Source: Klebsormidium nitens (taxonomy: Eukaryota; Streptophyta; Klebsormidiophyceae; Klebsormidiales; Klebsormidiaceae). From it: 27,455 nt of DNA. The stretch covers positions 1 through 27,455 of the forward strand of contig DF237811.1 of the NCBI GenBank assembly GCA_000708835.1, read 5' to 3'. The notes under the pieces are model-generated. The model saw only the letters and a list, made by a program, of their open reading frames with translations, made no database searches and was not told the origin of the DNA. Each line of letters opens with the position of its first letter. The first letter of the stretch is position 1. This document shows positions 9,991 through 19,211 of the stretch, one piece after another. Both the position numbers and the translations under genes were made by a program.

Positions 9991-12900
9991 ATGGCTGGGG
10001 TGGTGCCCGCCCGCCTGGCCGCGGGTTCCTTGCAGGGTGCTCTGCCCTTGATGCGTGTAGAGCAGCCGCGCTGCCGACGGGCTGCGGCTCCAGCAGCTGC
10101 GCTCCCCCCACTGGCCAGCGCGTCCCAGCCCTGGGGCCACAGCATTGGGCAGGCGGCGGGGCGATACTCTGAGTGTTGCGCTCCCCAGCCCTCCTGCGAC
10201 AGCTGTGGATTGGGCTCTGCTTCTTTCCTTTCTGGTGTCCACTCTTTACGTGGTGCCAGCAGTGGCAGCGTGGGCCTAGCGGGGGACGTGTTGACCTTCA
10301 CAGAGAAGGACGTGCGGCGAAGGGGCAGCGTGCAGTGCGCGGCAGGGAAGAAGGTGACCAAGAAGAAGAGGACCGGGGGGGGCGCATTTGGGGCGGGAGG
10401 GGCAGGACCCAGAGAAAGTGAGGCAGCGGGACTGTAGTTGGTAAACTGAACCTTTTCCTTTCGGACCATCATAGGGGTTGATGCTGGTGTCAGTCAGAAT
10501 GGGTAATGCTGCGGGGTTTGCGCCACTTAGTAATGCATTTCCTATACGAGGTCGGTTCCTGGCCAGTAGCCGGTAACGGTGGTGGTTCCAGCGGTGGTGT
10601 TACACAACCAAGGGACATGCCTATGCTACAGACAGAATTCAAGCCTTTGCATCGCAACTGGAGCCATTGCGCTCAAGAAGTATGCTGCATTTCTACCTTA
10701 TTGCTTGCTTCACTTGGCAGGCTGTTGGATCATTTTTTCATGCCACTTTTGGGCCTCTTCAGGATCTTTGCTACGGCCGATGGGGTCATCGCCACTTGTT
10801 CTGCGGTGGTGCACAGGTATCACGGCCCACAAAGTACGCCTGTGGCCCTGCACAGTTTTTTTGCTGCATTTTGACCCTTTTCTGTTTGTGGCAGCCCCTG
10901 CGGTGTTGCTGCGACGAGCGAGTGAGCTGTACGAGACATTGATGCGGCCGGAGCTGCTGGAGGAGGGCCTTGTGCGCGAGTACGTGGTGTGTGCGCGCCT
11001 CATCCTGGGTGAGGAGCCCCTGCCGGAGGCGGTGCGCACGCTGCAGCTGCTGCACGACTGGCTGCCCGTGGCGGAGCTGGCGTTCCTCTCCGCGCAGGAG
11101 GACAACGTTGCGCAGATGCTGCCCCTCATGAAGAGGTGAGCCGCACCGCTGGGGCCTCGGGGCCAGCCCAGCCATACGACCACCAGGCGCAGTGCCTAAA
11201 GGATGTTAGCTTGTATTTGTGGGATTGATCAGGCCTTGTTCAAGTCAGCTTCGTTACTCACCCACATTCAAGGGCCCGCCAGGCTGCTTGATCGAATCAG
11301 TGCCGGCTGGTTCGTCTGCTCAACAGGTGCAGGAGACACGCGCGAGGTAGCTCTTGCCCCTGTTCCGCGAATAGGCGCACAACCTTTGTGGCAGGGTGGT
11401 CAAAACAGCGCAGCTTGGGTTGTGACGGACGCGGCATTTGCTCAGGGACAATGACTCATCTACTCCCTTGATTAGTTGTTTGTGTGCCTTCGAAGCTGGA
11501 AATGTCGAGAGCTGAACAGAAGCTGGTGTAGATTGTGTTCAGGAATCACGAATCCTCTCCAGGAGGGGCACCGCATCGCAGCGGTGAGCTCGTGTGGCTG
11601 CCCTGGCTGTTTCTGATGCGGTGGGTGCGGTTGCGCGCAGGGAGATCTGCGAGTGCGTGCAGCGGGCGGTGCCAGAGGCCAAGAACGTGCCCCGCACCAT
11701 GTAAGCCCCTTGGCCCGCCCTGGACTGTGAAGGCGACGCAAAGAAAGCGTGGTCATGCGACAGCTGCTTAGGAGGCGTTCGGTGGGGTTCCTGTCTTGTG
11801 GGAGGTCTCTCGCCTGCTGTCCTGATTACCACCCTGAAACAGGGTTCTAGCCAATAAGGTGCCTTTTCATTTCAACAAGGCCAATGATTCTTCGGCAGAG
11901 GATCTTTGAGGGGAGATTGAATGGGAAATTCGATGGCCCCTTTCTAGCTTCGGAGAGCTCTGGAGAGAAGCCGGGCGTGTTTCCTGTGAGAGACTGGAAT
12001 TTGATGATCCGTGTGCAAATCTGCTAATGTCTGCCGGTGCTCGCTCTAGTAGTGGGTCTGTACAAGTCTTCGTTTTTGGGCTCCACTTTCGGGCAGAATG
12101 TGTACTTCGTAAGGCCCTGGGTGGAGCGCTCTGTTTGGATGCGGCTCAGGTATTGCATCTTGATTCTGAGTTTGTGCTTCAGGCAGGCAGCCTTTCGGTT
12201 TTGCGGCCATTAATATGCCTTTTGAGCTTCAATATGTATGTCAAACGCAAACCCGAGATTGTTACGATTGTTGCTTCCTTTACTGTCTGGGCTGTCTCCG
12301 CAGCAGGTGAGGGCTTTGTGTCTGGGCTTGCCACCTCCGAGTATGTCAGGAGCAGCCTGTAACTCTGTAAGGGCGACCTTGGTGAATAGGCTAGGTGGTA
12401 CCCGTGGTTGGGGGGTGGAGTTTCGTCGGAGGTGTCAGTCGACAATTCCGGTTGACAACTCGTCTGGCCCAGCTATCGGATACCACTTGTGCAGGATGCA
12501 CTGGTGCGTTGTTGCCATCAGTGGACAGTGCCTACGAAGGCGCACCGGCGGTGGATCCCTCTTGCTGTAGCCCGTTTGTTCGCTGCTGGGCGGCGGCTGA
12601 CTGGCGGTGTTTGTGCAGGCTGGAGTACGCGTACGAGAAGCGCGAGAGCTTTGTGAAGCACGTGCTGGAGAACGTGGACAACAGCAGCCGCGAGGCGGCA
12701 CCCAGCGAGCAGGACCCCTTTGCAGTGCTGGGCCTCAGCCGGGGGGCCGGCTCACAGCAGGTGAGGGGGGGGGTGGAACACCCGCGACCAGCAACGGGTC
12801 AAGGAGCAATAGCAAAGACCCAGCTGACTGTCTATCTTAACCGTCTTTTTCCAGTTTTGAAGAGAGTGAAAGCGGAAAGGGAAAAGAAGGATGAAACTCA

Positions 12901-13576
12901 GAAGCCGTATTTGAGACAACTGATCATACCTATCAGGCAAAGAGGAAAAGACTCAGCCGAGAAGGGGACTCTCGCATTTCCGTTAACGGGCCCCAGCTGC
13001 GGTTGTGGGCTCAAGGAGCCGCGGAGCTGACGTGGTGCGCGGGTGCGTGGTTGGGTGCAGGTGCGCACGGCGTACCGCGCGATGGCGGCCATCTACCACC
13101 CCGACAGGAACCCCGCCGCCGACGCCGCAGCCAAGTACATGCAGGTGAGCAGCACGCAGGGCCAGCGCTGCCCGCCCACCAGACCAGGCAGGCACACTGC
13201 GGGAAGTGCAAGTATGGCGGTCGCTCTGTGTTGCAGCCACCTGGACAATCTTCCTTTTGATGCTCCGCTCTCGCTCACGTGGTGCTGCTGCATGGCGCAG
13301 GTGACCAAGGCTTACGAGCAGCTGAAAGCCGGAGGGGGGACGGCAGGCTCCGGCTTCTCTGCGTATGCGTCCATTGGCGGGCGGGAGCGGGACGACTTGC
13401 ACGGGCCCATTGACATGAGCAAGTCGGTGAAGCAGGTGGGGGACGGCAAGGAGATTGCAGTGCGGCCCCTTGACGAGGACATTGTGGGCAAGTTCGCGGC
13501 GCGCGCGCACTCGGTCGCTATGAAGCGGAGCACCATGGTCGACCGGACCAGGCGCGCCCAAACAGTCGCAGCGTAG
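9991..13576 (+). CDS. J-domain (DnaJ/Hsp40-type) co-chaperone, probably organelle-targeted, six exons
   Basis: J-proteins stimulate Hsp70 ATPase activity through the His-Pro-Asp loop. Exons: 9991-10417, 10895-11135, 11641-11700, 12619-12760, 13061-13144, 13301-13576, all GT-AG and in phase, about 409 residues. The J-domain spans about residues 275-330: DPFAVLGLSRGA (helix I), VRTAYRAMAAIYHPDRN with HPD at 303-305, then AAAKYMQVTKAYEQL (helix III). Residues 1-142 are rich in Ala, Arg, Ser and Gly with few acids at the start (MAGVVPARLAAGSLQGALPL), as in chloroplast or mitochondrial transit peptides. Residues 143-270 form a predicted helical region (ELYETLMRPELLEEG; EAVRTLQLLHDWLPVAELAF) that I do not recognise. 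There is no Gly/Phe region, zinc-finger repeat or DnaJ C-terminal substrate domain, so this is a type III (class C) J-protein. The ATG has G at -3 and +4. Confidence 0.82.
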
Positions 13577-14894
13577 CTAACACGCACCATACGTGACCCG
13601 GAGGCTCTTGCAGGTTGCATTCTTTCTAGGACAGGTTTAGTACATAAGCTATGATACTCAATTGGTCGTCAAGGAGCGGTCAAATGACGTTCTTTGATTC
13701 CAAGGAACGTTGAAGTCTTCTTCACGTGTCGTGTATTGTGCACATCATTTGGGATGGTCCTTTCGTCTGCCCAGTATGACAAGCGCGGCAGGATTGTGTA
13801 CTACAGTAATTTGTACGATTCTATCGTGTTATAGCATGGGAGGCCAGATATCTATACGCTTTTGAACGTGACCCCTTTGTGGTTGGGTTGAGTATCATCT
13901 TACATCATGCTGGCGGCCCTGCATCAAGCTATCTGCGACATCACCAGCAGCTGCCAGATCATGTGCGTTCGATTTCACAACTTAATCTGATCACCCCATG
14001 GCACTTGCTAGGTACTCGGTAAGATGTGCAGGCGCTGCGAAGCCAGAAAGCATTATGTACTCATTCATCTCTGGCATGTATTTTGGCCGCCCCTGGAGTG
14101 TCGGCCGCCACTATTCCAAAAGAAGCCATGTCCAAAAAGTTGGCGACGTGTCGGATACAAGTTGAGACCGAATCGGGTGAAACGCGACCTTTTGCTGATA
14201 CATGATGGACGGTCTCACTCCGATCATTGGTCTCTGTAGGGGACTCTTACAGAGTCTTCAGGACCCATCCCGGCAATCTGATTGGTCGATACCGAGGTTT
14301 CAGACTCCGCATGTACATTGCAGCTAGGTTGGTGTTAATGATAAGGACCGAGGCAGACTGTGATGTGGTGTCAAGGCTCCGCGCCGAGCCGCAGTCTGAA
14401 TTGGTTGGCATGTCACTTCCTCCGGGTTTTTGGTAGTGATAATGCTGTACTCGTAGGCAGCACTGTGAGTGGTCGCACCAGTTTTATTGTTTGTGTCAAT
14501 ATATCTTAGGAACAGCAGCGGGTTATGAAAAAGTGACACTATGAGCAGCGTTCAGTGCACAAATGCACGCCTGGAGGCCTGTTTGCCCGAGCTCGCATCG
14601 ATATTGCAACTGGTGTCAAGCAGTCAAGTTGAGCGTGCACGTTGAGGTCGTTTGCACCAGGTTCGACAGTTTGGTGAGCGATTGGAAATGTCAGTAGATG
14701 CGGGAATGTGCTTCGAGCTTGCCTCTGTTGACACTACAAAGCATCCGGGGGCCCAAGAGCCCCCGGCACGCCTAGTTTCGTTCTCCCGTACGTAGCCAAA
14801 TAGGCCATTGAACTCGATCGAGGCTTCTCATGGCATACATATATGAAGTTTGTGTGTCTAACTTTGCCAGGGGACTACAGCGAAAGTATCACTA
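13577..14894. other. Gene-poor spacer downstream of the J-protein
   Basis: No coding region is supported. No TGTAA signal was found in the first 400 bp after the J-protein stop. A perfect 8-bp GC hairpin (CCGGGGGC at 14745-14752 pairing with GCCCCCGG at 14759-14766) is the only clear structure. Confidence 0.5.
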
Positions 14895-14900
14895 GACTAT
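14895..14900. repeat. Left target-site duplication GACTAT
   Basis: GACTAT directly precedes the left inverted repeat of the 279-bp element and recurs directly after its right inverted repeat at 15180-15185. Confidence 0.8.
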
Positions 14901-15179
14901 AGGCCTATCCTGGGCCCGGAGGTCGCAGAGTCGCGGTGAAAGTCGCGGACGAAAGTCGCGCAAAGTCGCGGAAAGTCGCGGAACGTCGCGCAGATCTGCA
15001 AATATCTAAATGCAAATCATTCTTGAAAACATGTTTGTCAAAGCTTTGTAAGGTTTCGATGAAAGTCGCGAAGATCGCGAAACAAAGTCGCGGAGCAGTC
15101 GCGTAAAGTCGCGCAGAATCGCGGAAAGTCGCGCAACGTCGCGGGCAACTTTGGCAACCTCCGGGCCCAGGATAGGCCT
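14901..15179. mobile_element. 279-bp non-autonomous inverted-repeat element (MITE) packed with GTCGCG repeats
   Basis: Perfect 22-bp terminal inverted repeats (outer bases AGGCCTATCCTGGGCCCGG) lie at 14901-14922 and 15158-15179. The 6-bp direct repeat GACTAT flanks the element exactly (14895-14900 and 15180-15185), as expected of a target-site duplication. Inside, six GTCGCG hexamers follow the left end and six precede the right end, mostly as AAAGTCGCG, all on the same strand, around an AT-rich core at about 15000-15060. There is no coding capacity. Superfamily is unassigned; a 6-bp duplication is not diagnostic. The identical ends suggest recent movement. Confidence 0.85.
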
Positions 15180-15372
15180 GACTATACGCTCAAGTCAGGC
15201 TACCAGATACTTATATTCCAAGCTTCTCCCAACCGAAGGTGTGACTCTGAGCTCCGACCACAATGAACCAGATGGAGCTACCGTAGCCTCAGCGATCCGG
15301 CCAAAAGATGGTCAGTCACGACTCACGACCCTATTAAATTTTGTTCCAGGCTACGGGCATGTACGGGCGCGA

Positions 15373-15908
15373 GGTAGACCCTACGAACCCACAACCTTCA
15401 CATTTACCCGGGCGCGATCGCCGCGGTCGCGTGAAATTCTACTCAGTGAAATTTTGCCGCACCGTAGACTGCCGACACGTGGCAGAATTCAGGCAGGTTG
15501 TTCGCGAATCCAGTCTGCGTTTCAGACCTGTAAGAACTGCCCCTGTCCCCCGGTCAACCCGGTCATACCATAACAGGCCTGTATTTGGCGACAAGTCCGC
15601 CCGGTGTGTTCTGTGAACCTTGGGGTCGACCGAGCACTCCTCTAGGCTTTAGAAGTCCCCGGTAGAGACCTTAGCTTGTGAACCTTACCAAGCGGACTTG
15701 CGGCCAAAAACAGGCCTGCAATGGTCTGACTGCCTCACCCGGGGGACAGGACATTTCTTACAGGTCTGAAACGCAGACTGGATTCTGAGACAAACCTGCC
15801 TGATTCTGCTAAGTGTCGGCAGTCTACGGTGCGACAAGATTTCACTGAGTGAAATTGCGCGGCTCTGCCCGGGTCAATTTTGAAGGTTGTGGGTTCGTAG
15901 GGTCTACC
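15373..15908. mobile_element. 536-bp foldback element with long inverted repeats and 9-bp target duplication (Mutator-like, non-autonomous)
   Basis: The two halves are imperfect inverted repeats of about 245 bp each. The outer 28 bp, beginning GGTAGACCCTACGAACCCAC, are identical, and many inner blocks match, such as GCACCGTAGACTGCCGACAC and AATCCAGTCTGCGTTTCAGA. The element is bounded exactly by CGGGCGCGA on both sides (15364-15372 and 15909-15917). Nine-base target duplications with long terminal inverted repeats are typical of Mutator-like elements (established knowledge); that assignment is inference. There is no open reading frame of note. Arm divergence suggests an older insertion than the neighbouring 279-bp element. 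Confidence 0.85.
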
Positions 15909-15917
15909 CGGGCGCGA

Positions 15918-16466
15918 AGCCTGGTCACGTTTCCAATCATCTTATGTCATCATTGAAGTTGCAAAAGTAAATGCACTGGTCTTTGACGGTCCACTCAAGT
16001 CAATGGGGTCTGCGCCTTCACAAGTTCACAGTGGTTTTCTCCGGCTAGCCCATGCGCATAAAGCATCCCTGAAAGCTTGCGAGCGATTCTGAGAGCAATT
16101 CAATTGTACTGTATTTTACTGCCGGGTTTCAATCCCGCGCGAGAGCCCAAACTCAATGCCGGCCCGGCGGATTCAAAATCCAGACTGGCATCTGTCAGAT
16201 TTGTCACGTTTCCTGCTAGCAGGCTGTGCTACGGTATCCGATCAACCGACCATGTTCTGTTGCATCCCCAGGGGACACTACCGGCAATCAGCAACTACAA
16301 CCGGGGACGAAAATCAGGCACTGGTCAGTCACGAAGCTCTGCCCAAGTACAGAGCATTGAGCTCATCAAGCTCGGGTGCAAATCCCCGCTTCAAGTATTG
16401 TCGGGACAGGGCGGGAGTGGAGGACCGGAGCCATACCTGAATTAATTTCCCGGTTGCCGTAGGTAC
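15918..16466. other. Spacer between the foldback element and the small secreted-protein gene
   Basis: A plus-strand frame of 122 codons at 16077-16445 is open, but it has no family resemblance, no clear splice partners and odd composition, so I do not call it. I see no further repeat ends here. Confidence 0.45.
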
Positions 16467-16915
16467 CTACTTCACCTTGAAGGCAACATTTGCCTGCAAG
16501 CACTGATCTCCGATCTCTTCGCATCCAGGATCGAGTTTAGAAATCCCTAGCATATTCTCAGCTAGTCCATCTGCAATGTGCACCATTCTCGCCTGCGCAT
16601 TCGCTGGCCAGCTCGCTGCCCCATTGCCCAGAGCCTCCGTTCCAGCTGGTGCAGCTGCCACAGCCTGCCGGGGAGGCGCTTCAGTCGCGTCTCACATTGA
16701 TGACGGGCCAGGGGAGCAGTAGGGCGCTGAAGGGCTAGCTTGGTTGGGGGACTGCTTACAGCGGGGCGGGCATGCTCTGACCCCTTGTGGCGAACCAGAG
16801 AGGACGCTCCTGGTGCGGGAGATGGATGTGGCTTCAACGAGGACAACATGGCCCACTGCAGGACAGCAGTGGCCGCCAGGCAGAGCTGGCAGAGGAGGAG
16901 TGCCATCGCAGGCAT
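16467..16915 (-). CDS. Predicted small secreted protein, two exons
   Basis: Exon 1 is 16760-16915 and exon 2 is 16467-16664, separated by a 95-bp intron with GTAAGC donor and CGGCAG acceptor in phase 0; together they encode 117 residues. The N-terminus MPAMALLLCQLCLAATAVLQ is a good signal peptide (hydrophobic core, small residues near a likely cleavage site). The mature part starts Pro/Ser/Ala-rich and ends with a more structured helix-like segment containing two Cys (MVHIADGLAENMLGISKLDP, then GCEEIGDQC) before the stop. No family was recognised. Support is only the agreement of signal peptide, splice phase and a clean terminal frame. The gene diverges from the HD-Zip gene 302 bp away. Confidence 0.42.
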
Positions 16916-17217
16916 GCGTGCAGCATGCCAGCACAATGCAGCAGAGCAATGAGCAAACAGTTGAAGGCTGATTTAACCCAGACTGCTCAATTGCCGCCAA
17001 TTCACAACTGGATTCTGCACGCTTAACCCCCACATTTCCTGGAGAGTAATACTAGTGAACTTTAGATTGCACGCTTATTTTTGAACGCTTACATTTTGCA
17101 CGCTTACATTTTGAACGCTTACCGTTGGCACGCTGAGGTTTTGCACGCACTTTCTTCGAGGGTCCCCATCATAGACCAGTAGCAATCAGGTGCTGCTGCC
17201 CCCACTTGGGCGCCAGC
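16916..17217. promoter_or_regulatory. Candidate bidirectional promoter (small secreted protein / HD-Zip)
   Basis: The 302 bp between two divergent proposed start codons hold the ACGCTTA tandem array. It becomes a bidirectional promoter only if the small minus-strand gene is real; otherwise it is the HD-Zip promoter alone. No TATA box was identified. Confidence 0.4.
17017..17151. repeat. Irregular tandem repeat of about 15 bp, core ACGCTTA, in a divergent promoter
   Basis: Seven copies of a GCACGCTTA/GAACGCTTA-type core occur between 17017 and 17151. The middle copies have a 14-16 bp period with TTTTG spacers (TTTTGAACGCTTAC, TTTTGCACGCTTAC) and alternate between the C and A variants. The last two copies have decayed to GCACGCTGA and GCACGCACT. 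The array ends 67 bp before the HD-Zip start codon. It may be a clustered transcription-factor site or a minisatellite. Confidence 0.75.
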
Positions 17218-19152
17218 ATGGTCCACCTGTCCTCCTCCAGTGCCACCGCCAGCACGCCCGCGCGCCCGCGCGCCACCCGCGTCAAGCAGGAGCCCACCAG
17301 CCTGCCCTTGGCTCAGGGTGAGGACCCTGCTCTCAATCCTCCGCCAGTGTCCTGGCTTGTGGCCCTGCATTGCAACTCGAGGTCGCCTTTTGCTCTGGGG
17401 AGGATGCCCAAAGCTGTCTCTTGAAGTTTGCCCTCTGCGACATGTGCTTCACCCCCTGGCCTTTTGCTGGAAAAGACATCTATCAATGCGGAACGATGTT
17501 TGACCCCCTCTCGTTGCCCGCCTGCAGCTGCAGCCTCCCCTCGCGCCGCGTGTGTTACTGAGGATGCGTACGCACGGGCGGCGGGCCTGCCGTCCCCCAG
17601 CTCGGCCGTGTCCCCTGCGGGCGCCTGGAGCGTTGCTTGCAAGCAGGAGGACGAAAGTGCGGACGGCGGGGAGAGCGCACGCCGCAGGCCCAAGCTGAGT
17701 GCAGCACACGTGGAAGCCCTGGAGGGCATCTTTGAGAGGGACCCCGCAGGAGCGCCAGGTGAGGATGGAGCCACCCAGCTAGCGACACTCTGCACTGTTG
17801 GACGTCATTGGGAAATGGTTGCCTGACCGTGCAAAGGACCCAATGTGCTCTTCCAGAGAGTGTGCGACAATCTTGTAACACAACAGCAGGGGCAACTGCC
17901 TCTGAGGTGCACCGGTGCCAAACTCAAGGCCCATCAGACAGCAGCGAGCTGCCTCGTATCCTCTTGCTCGCCTGCCCAACCAGTATGCCCGCCGGGCGTC
18001 CTGTCACCATGTTTGCAATGCTGGGCTTCTGATGCGCAGCTGCTGACCGTTGCTTCTGCCTGGCGTTGCTGCAGGCAAGCGTGCGGCGCTGGCGCGGCAG
18101 TTTGGCGTGTCCCAGCAGCAGATTGCCACCTGGTTCCAGAACCGGCGCGCCCGGCAGCGCACCAGGCAGCTGCAGCACGACTTTGACCTCCTCAGAAAGT
18201 GCCTGCGCGCCGCTTTCACGGAGAACCAGGCCCTCAAACTAGAGGTGCGCGCATCCCAGGGTCCTCGGCTTGGCCGCTGCCTGTTCAGCAGCTAAGCCCT
18301 GCGTCAACGATGCCTGCATCCCCTCTACCTTGCCTTACCTCCCCCCGTTACGTGCTTGGCCCCTGCAGAAGCCGGTGGTGCCTGCGGAATCTCCCATTGA
18401 GTTCGTGCATCCCTCCCCGCCCTGCCTCAATCTGCCCCCCTCCCTGACCCTGCCCTTCCTCTCCGCAGCTCGACGACCTCCGCCAGGCGCACGCCCACTG
18501 CCTTCTTCCCCCCAGCTCCCCGCCCGCTGCACCCGCTGTCGCCTCAGCCAGCCTGCCTGCCCTCCGCAACCTGCCCGCACCCTTTGCTCCCCCCCAGCCT
18601 GGCTCTCCCGAGAAGCGCCCCCGCCGCACCCTGTCAGCGCCACTGCTGAAGCGCGCGCGCCTGTCCCCAGCGGAGCCTGCGCCGGCCCCGCTTGCCGCGG
18701 CACCACCACACGAGGCCCCACTGCCCGCGCTGCCTGTTCCCTTTGTGCTGCCCACTTCGACAATGCCCCTGCCGGTTGTTGCCGCCGGGAGCGGGGGTGA
18801 TGAGGTGCACTCCGGAGGCGCCCGTTCGGCTTGCTTCCCTGCGGCGCCTGAGGAGACGACTTTGGACGAAGCCTTCCGCGACCTGCTGACGAGTGACCCG
18901 CTGGACGGCGGCCTGGGCGGCATGGGCCACCACAGTGCGCCCGCGCCTGACCTGGCCTGGGGCGGGTACGCCGCGCAGGGGGATGGCGCGGGGGCCGCGG
19001 AGTGGGGGGCCATGGAGTGGGAGGGCGAGGCGGACAGCGCGCTGGAGGGCCTGCTGAGCGCGCACGCGCTGGACCCCATGTTCGACCTGGAGGCCGCCAG
19101 CCAGGCGTGCGCGCGCGAAGACCTCAAGATGCAGGCCGCGTGGTGGCATTAG
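17218..19152 (+). CDS. Homeodomain-leucine zipper (HD-Zip) transcription factor, four exons
   Basis: Exons: 17218-17317, 17528-17758, 18075-18244, 18469-19152; phases agree and give 394 residues. The homeodomain is about residues 85-141: RRRPKLSAAHVEALEGIFER (helix 1), KRAALARQFGV (helix 2), QQQIATWFQNRRARQR (recognition helix; WFQNRRAR at 130-137). Spacing matches plant HD-Zip homeodomains without gaps. It runs directly into a zipper (QLQHDFDLLRKCLRAAFTEN, QALKLELDDL; 142-171). No START domain follows, so it resembles classes I/II rather than III/IV. VKQE (22-25) fits the sumoylation consensus. The Pro/Ala-rich middle and acidic C-terminus (EETTLDEAFRDLLTSDPLDG) look like an activation region. 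The exon 2 acceptor could lie 6 bp further on (17534). An in-frame alternative exon from 18368 would replace the last zipper turn. ATG context is good (A at -3, G at +4). Confidence 0.85.
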
Positions 19153-19206
19153 CGCGCCACCTGCCCAAGGGGAGCCATGCCAACAGGAGGTATGGCCGAA
19201 GCAACT

Positions 19207-19211
19207 TGTAA
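19207..19211 (+). terminator. Poly(A) signal TGTAA for the HD-Zip gene
   Basis: TGTAA lies 55 bp after the HD-Zip stop codon, on the sense strand. TGTAA is the usual polyadenylation signal of chlorophyte algae. Confidence 0.6.

Noticed and set aside
9687-10472. 261-codon minus-strand open frame
   Set aside because: It mostly mirrors exon 1 of the J-protein gene in antisense and shows no domain; its sense counterpart splices in phase to a J-domain.
14745-14766. GC hairpin as a bacterial-type terminator
   Set aside because: There is no T tract and the context is eukaryotic; it is noted only as a structure.
14921-15150. CRISPR-like array from the regular GTCGCG copies
   Set aside because: Units are 6-9 bp with 2-6 bp gaps and no uniform spacers. 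They sit inside a bounded inverted-repeat element in a eukaryotic gene context.
15346-15924. Foldback element ending at CCAGGCT/AGCCTGG
   Set aside because: These 7-bp flanks pair, but the exact 9-bp direct repeat and the perfect 28-bp arms place the borders at 15373 and 15908.
16124-16140. Possible tRNA T-arm (GGGTTTCAATCCC)
   Set aside because: The loop does not fit TTCRANY, and no anticodon arm or acceptor stem can be paired around it.
16077-16445. 122-codon plus-strand open frame
   Set aside because: No family signal, no splice partners, and composition unlike the confirmed exons; length is within chance for a GC-rich spacer.
18348-19127. 259-codon minus-strand open frame opposite the HD-Zip gene
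   Set aside because: It is the antisense shadow of the GC-rich last HD-Zip exon; the plus strand carries the homeodomain and the phase-consistent exons.
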